A DNA stretch of 5,051 nucleotides, taken from NCBI GenBank assembly GCA_031368465.1, contig JANMNT010000243.1:1-5051 (forward strand), written 5' to 3'. The position numbers were made by a program, and so were the translations under genes. This stretch comes from UKL13-2 sp031368465. GTDB taxonomy: Bacteria; Pseudomonadota; Gammaproteobacteria; Burkholderiales; Usitatibacteraceae. The notes below the pieces were generated by a model. The model did no database searches. It was not told where the DNA came from and saw only the letters and a program-made list of their open reading frames with translations. Of this stretch, positions 1-5,051 are shown one piece after another (position 1 is the stretch's first letter; each line of letters begins with the position of its first letter).

Positions 1-1983
1 CGTGGCATCTCAATCCATTTACAAACCGAAGATGATGTGCGGGCCGGCTTTGAGTCCGCCAAGGAGCATTCGCGGTCGGTGATTGTGGAATCATTTGTCA
101 CCGGCGACGACCACCGGTTGCTGGTGGTCAACGGCGAATTGGTGGCCGCCACCAAACGCACGCCCGGCCATGTGGTTGGCGACGGCAAACACAATATTCG
201 GGCGCTGATCGAAACCGTCAATCTTGATCCGCGTCGCGGCGTGGGCCACGAAAAGGCGCTGACCCGGCTCGAGCTTGATTCACAGGCTGAGATGATGATG
301 GTGCGGCAGAACGTCACAGCCGATATCGTACCGGCTGCCGGAACCATCGTTTATTTGCGTTCAACGGCCAACCTGTCCACTGGCGGCACCGCCACCGACG
401 TTACGGATGTCATTCATCCAGACAACCGCGACATGGCGGTGCGCGCGATTCGCGCCGTCGGGCTCGATGTCGGCGGTGTGGACTTTTTGTCGACCAACAT
501 TGCCGAAAGCTATAAGACAATCGGCGGCGGCATTTGCGAGGTGAATGCCGCCCCCGGTTTTCGTATGCACGTGGCACCATCCGAAGGCACGCCGCGTGAT
601 GTGGCCGGGCCTGTGATTGATATGTTGTTTCCGGCGGGAACCCCGTCACGCGTGCCGATTGCCTGTATCACCGGCACCAACGGCAAAACAACGACCTCGC
701 GCATGCTGGCACACATCACCAAAATGGCCGGCTTCACACCCGGACTGACCACCACCGACGGCGTTTACATCGACGGACAGCGCACAGTGGAAGGCGACAT
801 GACCGGGCCGGTGGCCACACAAATGGTGTTGTCGGACCCGCAAATCGACATGGCGGTGCTCGAAATTGCCAGGGGCGGCTTGTTACGCGCCGGCATGGGC
901 GTGCCGTGGGTGAATGTCGGCGCGGTATTGAATGTGCAATCCGATCACCTCGGTATGAAAGGCATCGATACCCTCGAACAGCTCGCTGAAGTCAAACGCA
1001 TTGTGGTGGAAGTGGCGCGCGACTGTGCGGTGCTCAACGCCGATGACGCCAACGTGTTCAAGATGTCGGCGTATACCGAAGCAAAAAATATTTGTTACGT
1101 CACCACCAACCAGACGCACCCGCTGGTGCGCGAACATGTGCGCGCCGGTGGGCGCGCCTGCGCGCTCGAAGACGGCGTAAACGGCCAGATGATCACGCTC
1201 TACGACAAGGGTGCACACATCCCGCTGATGTGGACACATTTGATTCCGGCCACACTCGAAGGCCGCGCCATGCACAATGTGCAAAATGCCATGTTTGCCG
1301 CCGCGATCGCGTTTTCGCTGGGGCTCAAACTTGACGCAATCCGTACCGGGCTGCGCACCTTTGACACCACGTTCTTCCAGGCACCGGGGCGGATGAATGT
1401 GTATGACGAGCATCCGTTCAAGGTCATTTTTGACTATGGGCACAACGCCCATGCGGTGGGCGCCATGTGTGACCTTGCGCAGCGGCTCGAGGTACAGGGG
1501 CGGCGCATTATTGTGCTTTCGGCACCCGGCGACCGGCGTGATGAAGATATTGCCGCGATTGCCAAAACCGCCGCCGGAAAGTTTGATCTGTACATTTGCC
1601 GGCGTGACGACGGTCTGCGCGGTCGTGATGGCGATGAGATCCCCAATATGCTCGCAAAGGTATTGCGGGCAAACGGCGTCACGGAAAACCAAATTGAAAT
1701 TATTCCCGACGAGCAGGCGGCAATTGATCGCGGGTTGCGCATCAGCCGGCAGGGCGACTTGTTGTTGATCTTTGCCGATGCCCTGACACGCTCATGGAAG
1801 CAGGTCATCAAGTTCAAGGCCGAAGGGGTGGCGCCAAAGGCTGCGAAACCGGCGGGCGCGACTGCCATTGAGGCAAAACCGATGAATATCATGGACGAAT
1901 CCGCAGACGGCGAAAGCCTTGCCGCGAGCGGCATGGTTATCGATGAACGTGGTGTGCGTTTTCAGCGCGAGAGCGACGACTAA
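1..1983 (+). CDS. cphA: Cyanophycin synthetase CphA, 5'-truncated by the window edge
   Basis: ATP-dependent cytoplasmic synthesis of cyanophycin (multi-L-arginyl-poly-L-aspartate), a nitrogen store. The reading frame is open from base 1 and gives 660 residues before the TAA; the in-frame GTG at 37 is not the start because the preceding codons (RGISIHLQTEDD) already match the CphA ATP-grasp domain. Visible residues about 1-210 are the C-terminal part of the ATP-grasp (G) domain that adds Asp, with DHRLLV (37-42), DPRRG (76-80), VDF (160-162) and the metal-binding EVNAAPG (180-186). Residues about 218-605 are the Mur-ligase (M) domain that adds Arg, with P-loop GTNGKTTT (225-232), EIARGG, SDHLG, APGR, DYGHNAHA and DDGLRGR. 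A tail of about 55 residues (606-660), Ala/Lys/Pro-rich and then acidic, follows the catalytic core. Compared with cyanobacterial CphA (about 870-900 residues), roughly 270 N-terminal residues are missing. It is probably cotranscribed with the gene 29 bp downstream. The family call is secure. Confidence 0.97.
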   Translation, partial: RGISIHLQTEDDVRAGFESAKEHSRSVIVESFVTGDDHRLLVVNGELVAATKRTPGHVVGDGKHNIRALIETVNLDPRRGVGHEKALTRLELDSQAEMMMVRQNVTADIVPAAGTIVYLRSTANLSTGGTATDVTDVIHPDNRDMAVRAIRAVGLDVGGVDFLSTNIAESYKTIGGGICEVNAAPGFRMHVAPSEGTPRDVAGPVIDMLFPAGTPSRVPIACITGTNGKTTTSRMLAHITKMAGFTPGLTTTDGVYIDGQRTVEGDMTGPVATQMVLSDPQIDMAVLEIARGGLLRAGMGVPWVNVGAVLNVQSDHLGMKGIDTLEQLAEVKRIVVEVARDCAVLNADDANVFKMSAYTEAKNICYVTTNQTHPLVREHVRAGGRACALEDGVNGQMITLYDKGAHIPLMWTHLIPATLEGRAMHNVQNAMFAAAIAFSLGLKLDAIRTGLRTFDTTFFQAPGRMNVYDEHPFKVIFDYGHNAHAVGAMCDLAQRLEVQGRRIIVLSAPGDRRDEDIAAIAKTAAGKFDLYICRRDDGLRGRDGDEIPNMLAKVLRANGVTENQIEIIPDEQAAIDRGLRISRQGDLLLIFADALTRSWKQVIKFKAEGVAPKAAKPAGATAIEAKPMNIMDESADGESLAASGMVIDERGVRFQRESDD

Positions 1984-2004
1984 ATGCGGCGATGGCAAAT
2001 GCTT

Positions 2005-2009
2005 GAGGT
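2005..2009 (+). promoter_or_regulatory. Ribosome binding site of the second CphA-like gene
   Basis: GAGGT lies four bases before the ATG at 2013, so it is complementary to the 16S anti-Shine-Dalgarno core. The spacing is on the short side. It fixes the start at 2013: the next in-frame ATG is codon 39, inside the conserved N-terminal region. The site lies entirely in the 29-bp gap after cphA. Confidence 0.6.
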
Positions 2010-2012
2010 CGT

Positions 2013-3776
2013 ATGAGTGATGATGAACGGTCGTCGGCGTATTTTGACGACTCGCGCCGCCTGACCGGACCAAACTTCTTTTTCTTCGCCACCGGCGCGG
2101 TACTCGAGGCAAGAGGTGTCGCCACGATGGATCCGCACGTGCATGTGCGATGGCGGCAACTTGTCGGGCAAATGTCAACCGCACTTGGTTGGGCGGACGT
2201 GCAGATAACGGCCAGACCCCATCGGACCGGCACGACACTGGCACTGTCAGCGCCGATCGATCAGTTGTTCACCGCAACCGAAGTCAACGAATGGGCGTGG
2301 GAAACAGCGACGGCAGAGGCGCTTCCGCAACTTGCTGTATCGAATGCGTTTGCCGGTGCGGAAAACGATATTGGTGATTTTGATGCTGCACTTGGGCGAT
2401 TAAAGAAAAAATCAGTCGCTGAATACAATCCGCGATTGGTGGCGTTGGCGGATGCCGCACGCACACATGATTTGTCGTTGTTGGTTGACGACCAGCAGGT
2501 GTCGCTAGGCGGCGGGGCGGGCGCCCGGTCGTTCTCGATCAATGCCTTGCCTGACGTTACTGATTTTGATTGGCCGGGCGTGAACGATATCCCGGTTGCA
2601 TTGGTGACCGGCTCAAACGGCAAGACCACCACGGTGCGATTGATTGCCGCAATGGTTTCAGCCGGCGGGCTGCCGTCCGGGTATTCGTGCACGGACGGGG
2701 TATTTATCAATGGTGAACAGCGTGTGTCCGGCGACTATTCCGGACCGGCGGGTGCGCGTGCGGTGCTGCGCGAACCGGCGGTGAGGTGCGCGGTACTCGA
2801 AACGGCACGCGGTGGCATGCTGCGACGCGGGCTGGCGGTGCAGCGCGCAACAATTGCCGTGGTGACCAACATCAGCGCGGACCATTTTGGTGAATATGGT
2901 ATCGACAACCTCGATGATTTGGCCGACGCAAAGTTGATTGTCGCCAGGGCGTTGCACGGTACCAATAATTGTCTGGTGATCAATGCAGACGATCCAGTAC
3001 TGGTGGGCCGTTCCAGGCACTTATTGCCGAAAGTGGCCGTCTTTGCTGGTGCTTTGCAACACCCACTTTTGCGGGAAAAACATACCAGTGGCGGTGTTGT
3101 CTGCGGCGTTGAGGATGGCTTGCTCATGCTGGCCCATGGTGACGTACAGCATTCGCTCGGGCCCATTTTGGACATGCCGCTGACCATGAATGGAACCGCC
3201 ATCTACAACATTAGCAATATGGCGGCGGCGGTGTTGGCCGCGTCCCTCATGGGAATTGCGCCGGCCGCGATTGCGGGTGTGTTGAAGACATTTGGGCAAA
3301 CGCGTTTCGACAATCCGGGAAGGCTGGAGCAGTGGAATGTAAACGGTGTCAGGGTATTACTCGACTACGCCCATAATCCGGCGGGGCTGTCGGGGCTGTT
3401 GACTGTCGCCAGAAAGTTGATTGGTGCCGCAAACGGCCGCCTCAGTCTATTGCTCGGCCAGGCTGGCAATCGTGATGATGACGATATTCGTGCGCTGGCC
3501 AAAACAGCGGCGGGTTTTTTTCCGGACCGGATCATCATCAAGGAGCTCGACAGCATGTTGCGCGGTCGCACCGCCGGTGAGGTACCACGCATTTTGTACG
3601 AGGCGCTGGTGGCGGAAGGTTTTGATCGCGACCGCATCAGCATCGATACCAGCGAGATGTCCGCCGCACAGTCCCTTGTTCGATCGGCGGTCGCCGGCGA
3701 TGTGGTGGTGCTACCAATGCACGATGTGGTTGATCGGGACTTGATGCGGCATTGGCTCGATGAGCACGTTAAGTAG
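2013..3776 (+). CDS. CphA-like Mur ligase family protein lacking the ATP-grasp domain
   Basis: A 587-residue cytoplasmic protein, a paralogue of the upstream cphA product and probably in the same operon (29-bp gap, no terminator between). Residues about 195-587 form a Mur-ligase module with every landmark seen in the CphA M domain: P-loop GSNGKTTT (200-207), ETARGG (263-268), SADHFG (288-293), NADD (324-327), NPGR (434-437), DYAHNPAG (451-458), GNRDDDDI (485-492) and MLRGR (515-519). In CphA this module ligates Arg to the Asp side chain with ATP. Residues 1-135 resemble a divergent CphA N domain (RRLTGPN at 15-21 like the LRGPN start of CphA; TEVNEWAWETA at 89-99 like its EEVG..ALEAA segment). 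Residues about 139-184 (NPRLVALADAA, VSLGGGAG) resemble the very beginning of the CphA G domain (VQLGYG motif). The rest of the ATP-grasp fold is absent. The substrate is not determined by sequence: second Arg ligase, ligase for another amino acid, or CphA partner are all possible. Mur-ligase membership is certain; the biological role is unknown to me. Confidence 0.95.
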   Translation: MSDDERSSAYFDDSRRLTGPNFFFFATGAVLEARGVATMDPHVHVRWRQLVGQMSTALGWADVQITARPHRTGTTLALSAPIDQLFTATEVNEWAWETATAEALPQLAVSNAFAGAENDIGDFDAALGRLKKKSVAEYNPRLVALADAARTHDLSLLVDDQQVSLGGGAGARSFSINALPDVTDFDWPGVNDIPVALVTGSNGKTTTVRLIAAMVSAGGLPSGYSCTDGVFINGEQRVSGDYSGPAGARAVLREPAVRCAVLETARGGMLRRGLAVQRATIAVVTNISADHFGEYGIDNLDDLADAKLIVARALHGTNNCLVINADDPVLVGRSRHLLPKVAVFAGALQHPLLREKHTSGGVVCGVEDGLLMLAHGDVQHSLGPILDMPLTMNGTAIYNISNMAAAVLAASLMGIAPAAIAGVLKTFGQTRFDNPGRLEQWNVNGVRVLLDYAHNPAGLSGLLTVARKLIGAANGRLSLLLGQAGNRDDDDIRALAKTAAGFFPDRIIIKELDSMLRGRTAGEVPRILYEALVAEGFDRDRISIDTSEMSAAQSLVRSAVAGDVVVLPMHDVVDRDLMRHWLDEHVK

Positions 3777-3810
3777 CCAACACGGCCGTAACTAGTCCGC
3801 TTTAGTTGGC
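3776..3810. terminator. Possible weak bidirectional terminator between convergent genes
   Basis: Only 15 bp separate the two convergent stop codons. A 6-bp inverted repeat GCCAAC (3776-3781) / GTTGGC (3805-3810) spans the junction. Inside it lie an alternative short stem AACTA/TAGTT (3790-3794 / 3803-3807) and the palindrome ACGGCCGT (3782-3789). No T-run follows on either strand, so a classical intrinsic terminator is not supported. Transcription may end by Rho or by this weak structure. Confidence 0.2.
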
Positions 3811-4754
3811 GGTTTGCGTGGCATGAGCCGCTTGGCGGCTAGCACCAGCAATAAACAAATGATCCCGGCAAATACGCCAAACAGGCCATCGAGAATGGTT
3901 GGCAGCGCGGTATCGAGCAACAGGCCGACCACAGGCAAACCGCTCGACAAAAGCGCAATGCCTCCGATGGCGTGTTGTACCGATGGAATACCGTGAACCA
4001 AAATACTGCCGCCCACCAGGAACATGGCAGCCGTTCCGGCAATTGACAAGAATCGCATCAGGCGCGGCGCAAACGCCAGGATTGCTGCGCCAATTTTGCG
4101 CTGGAGCGTCGGCCAACCACCCACACGTTGATTGCCCATCAAGTGCAGCCCGGCGTCATCAAGTTTCACAATGCCGGCCACCAGTCCGTAAACACCAACC
4201 GTCATCGCCACCGCAATTGCGGACAGCACCGCAACCTGTTTGCCGAATGACACGGCGGCAACCGTTCCCAATGCAATGACGACGATTTCGGCAGACAGGA
4301 TAAAGTCGGTTCGAATCGCGCCCTTTATTTTTTCCTTTTCAATCGCCGCGATATCGATATCCGGATTGGCAAGCGCCTCACGCAATTGACGGCGGCGCTC
4401 GGCATCGTCATCCGGTGAATGCAAGAACTTGTGCGCGAGTTTTTCCACACCCTCAAAACAAAGATATGCTCCACCCAACATCAACAACGGGGTGATTGCC
4501 CGCGGTGCCAGCGCGCTGATCAAAAGCGCAGTCGGAACTAAAATCAGTTTGTTGATAAACGAGCCCTTGGCAACCGCCCAGACAACCGGCAGCTCTCGGT
4601 CGGCATTCACGCCCGACACCTGCTGCGCGTTCAGTGCAAGGTCATCGCCCAGTACGCCGGCCGTCTTTTTTGCCGCCACCTTGGTCATCAGCGCGACATC
4701 GTCGAGCACAGCGGCGATGTCGTCGATCAGTAGAAATAAGCTTGAACCGGCCAT
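3792..4754 (-). CDS. yedI: DUF808 family inner-membrane protein, YedI-like
   Basis: A 320-residue polytopic membrane protein of the DUF808 family (E. coli YedI, about 305 residues). The N-terminal signature LLIDDIAAVLDDVALMTKVAAKKT (positions 8-31) followed by GVLGDDLALNA is characteristic. Hydrophobic stretches consistent with membrane spans lie at about 68-84, 86-101, 151-170, 174-196, 223-257 (perhaps two), 260-281 and 288-308. A charged loop at 113-150, rich in Asp, Glu, Arg and Lys, sits between the second and third. The molecular function of the family is not established; some members are annotated as putative transporters without proof. The ATG at 4754 is preceded on the minus strand by GGAA five bases upstream, a modest ribosome binding site. 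The start matches the usual family N-terminus (MAGSSLFLLIDDIA). The gene runs convergently to the cyanophycin operon, and nothing suggests a functional link with it. Confidence 0.93.
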   Translation of the reverse strand: MAGSSLFLLIDDIAAVLDDVALMTKVAAKKTAGVLGDDLALNAQQVSGVNADRELPVVWAVAKGSFINKLILVPTALLISALAPRAITPLLMLGGAYLCFEGVEKLAHKFLHSPDDDAERRRQLREALANPDIDIAAIEKEKIKGAIRTDFILSAEIVVIALGTVAAVSFGKQVAVLSAIAVAMTVGVYGLVAGIVKLDDAGLHLMGNQRVGGWPTLQRKIGAAILAFAPRLMRFLSIAGTAAMFLVGGSILVHGIPSVQHAIGGIALLSSGLPVVGLLLDTALPTILDGLFGVFAGIICLLLVLAAKRLMPRKPPTKAD

Positions 4755-4793
4755 GCGTGTTCCAATGAATGGTTAGATGTCATACAAAAAAAT

Positions 4794-4834
4794 GTTGACG
4801 CGTCTTGACGGGCAATTATGCAGCCAACGTCAAC
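4794..4834. repeat. Inverted and direct repeats of a TGACG word, candidate regulator site
   Basis: The 7-bp perfect inverted repeat GTTGACG (4794-4800) / CGTCAAC (4828-4834) flanks a 27-bp centre. TTGACG recurs directly at 4805-4810, exactly ten bases after the first copy, about one helical turn. GACGCGTC (4797-4804) is an 8-bp palindrome within it. A further CGTCA lies at 4886-4890. The position between divergent genes suits a transcription-factor operator. I cannot name the regulator. Confidence 0.35.
4795..4822 (+). promoter_or_regulatory. Weak sigma-70-like promoter candidate for the right-edge gene
   Basis: TTGACG (4795-4800) matches five of six bases of the -35 consensus. Sixteen bases later TATGCA (4817-4822) matches the -10 consensus only in its first three bases. 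Transcription would start near 4829 and leave a leader of about 90 bases. The TTGACG also belongs to the repeat cluster here, so it may be an operator half-site instead. No convincing promoter pair was found for the divergent minus-strand gene; TATGAC (minus strand, 4784-4779) could be a -10 but lacks a good -35. Confidence 0.22.
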
Positions 4835-4859
4835 CCGGATTGGTTACGGCGCGTTTTTT
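4823..4859 (+). terminator. Bulged hairpin followed by six T, possible attenuator-like structure
   Basis: GCC..GT.AACC (4823-4835) can pair with GGTTACGGC (4842-4850), with bulges of AAC and C and the six-base loop CGGATT. TTTTTT follows at 4854-4859 after three bases. This resembles an intrinsic terminator on the plus strand, but no plus-strand gene lies upstream. It would sit in the leader of the gene starting at 4917 or end a short transcript from this intergenic region. The bulges weaken the stem, so it may be chance. Confidence 0.2.
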
Positions 4860-4867
4860 GTCCGTCG

Positions 4868-4882
4868 GCCTGAACAGCAGGC
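4868..4882 (+). other. Small perfect hairpin in the leader of the right-edge gene
   Basis: GCCTG (4868-4872) and CAGGC (4878-4882) form a perfect 5-bp stem with loop AACAG. It lies 25 bases before the ribosome binding site. It is too short to be a terminator and has no T-run; it may be a minor mRNA leader structure or chance. Confidence 0.2.
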
Positions 4883-4906
4883 ACACGTCACCCATCAACG
4901 TATTTT

Positions 4907-4910
4907 GGAG
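4907..4910 (+). promoter_or_regulatory. Ribosome binding site of the right-edge gene
   Basis: GGAG, within TTTTGGAG, ends six bases before the ATG at 4917, which is near-ideal spacing. This decides the start against a later in-frame ATG at 4995, which has no comparable site upstream. Confidence 0.7.
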
Positions 4911-4916
4911 ATTGTC

Positions 4917-5051
4917 ATGCCCGGTATCGAAGACGCACCCCGTGAAATTGCCAATTCTGTTGCTCAACCGACACGTAACCAAACTGGTGCAGGCATGTTG
5001 AAAAAGACCCATCCAATGATTATTGTTGCCGCGGTCGCGGTGACCTTGTTC
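4917..5051 (+). CDS. N-terminus of a membrane-anchored protein, cut by the right edge; possibly glycine-zipper 2TM family
   Basis: The frame is open from ATG 4917 to the window end (45 codons). The product begins with about 30 polar residues (MPGIEDAPREIANSVAQPTR and on), then KKTHP (29-33) and a hydrophobic stretch MIIVAAVAVTLF (34-45) that continues past the edge. The pattern of a short cytoplasmic tail, a Lys pair and a membrane segment indicates a single-pass signal anchor with the N-terminus inside. KKTHPMIIVAAVAVTLF reminds me of the N-termini of betaproteobacterial glycine-zipper 2TM-domain (SlyB-like) proteins. The diagnostic glycine-zipper region is outside the window, so that assignment is a guess. 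The strong ribosome binding site and separate intergenic region support a real gene transcribed divergently from the YedI-like gene. Confidence 0.72.
   Translation, partial: MPGIEDAPREIANSVAQPTRNQTGAGMLKKTHPMIIVAAVAVTLF

Noticed and set aside
883..1692. Long minus-strand open frame (269 codons) inside cphA
   Set aside because: Fully antisense to strongly conserved Mur-ligase coding sequence. Its product is rich in His, Arg and Cys with no recognisable domain, and it is best explained as a codon-bias shadow.
1434..1934. Minus-strand ORF of 166 codons inside cphA
   Set aside because: Antisense shadow rich in Ser, Arg and Ala, with no domain and no ribosome binding site evidence.
37..1983. GTG at 37 as the start of a short cyanophycin synthetase
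   Set aside because: The frame stays open to base 1 and the upstream codons continue the ATP-grasp homology, so the gene simply begins outside the window.
3515..3521. Run of seven T inside the second CphA-like gene, as a possible frameshift or slippage site
   Set aside because: The frame is continuous through it (Gly-Phe-Phe-Pro) and conserved Mur-ligase motifs lie on both sides, so there is no sign of disruption.
2013..3776. Second gene as a CphA2-type synthetase
   Set aside because: CphA2 retains a functional ATP-grasp domain and has a degenerate Mur half; here the Mur half is intact and the ATP-grasp core is missing.
4429..4776. Plus-strand ORF of 115 codons antisense to the YedI-like gene
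   Set aside because: Low-complexity Ser/Ala/Thr composition typical of the reverse complement of a membrane-protein gene; the opposite strand is a clear DUF808 protein.
4777..5001. Plus-strand ORF of 74 codons in the divergent intergenic region
   Set aside because: No ribosome binding site and no recognisable product. It overlaps, out of frame, the gene at 4917, which has a good Shine-Dalgarno and a membrane-anchor pattern.

Overview
This window looks like part of a proteobacterial chromosome, most likely betaproteobacterial. The evidence is a cyanophycin synthetase gene directly followed by a stand-alone Mur-ligase paralogue, a pairing I associate with Burkholderiales and relatives, together with a DUF808/YedI inner-membrane protein gene and moderately GC-rich coding sequence with Shine-Dalgarno starts. 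The lineage is an inference from gene content; there is no rRNA or other marker to confirm it.

Layout. Positions 1-1983 (+) hold the C-terminal three quarters of cyanophycin synthetase (cphA); the start lies to the left of the window. After 29 bp, 2013-3776 (+) encodes a 587-residue CphA-like protein. It keeps an N-terminal region and a complete Mur-ligase half but lacks the ATP-grasp domain. The two genes almost certainly form one transcription unit. A convergent DUF808/YedI membrane-protein gene (3792-4754, -) begins its stop codon only 15 bp beyond the end of the second gene. A 162-bp divergent intergenic region (4755-4916) follows, with repeated TGACG/CGTCA words and two hairpins. The last 135 bp (4917-5051, +) are the start of a small membrane-anchored protein cut by the right edge.

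How the genes work together. CphA builds the nitrogen reserve polymer cyanophycin (a poly-aspartate backbone with arginine on each side-chain carboxyl). Its ATP-grasp half adds Asp and its Mur-ligase half adds Arg. The downstream protein appears to be a CphA derivative from which nearly the whole ATP-grasp domain has been lost, leaving the N-domain-like region, a remnant of the start of the ATP-grasp domain, and an intact-looking Mur-ligase catalytic core. It cannot by itself extend an Asp backbone by the CphA mechanism, so it may supply a second side-chain ligation activity or act as a partner of CphA. No cyanophycinase gene (cphB/cphE) is in the window. The YedI-like gene and the right-edge gene show no evident link to cyanophycin.

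Most worth a second look: the ATP-grasp-less CphA paralogue encoded beside a full CphA. It is probably a recurring but under-characterised family rather than a system unique to this genome. I found no RNA genes, CRISPR arrays or mobile elements.
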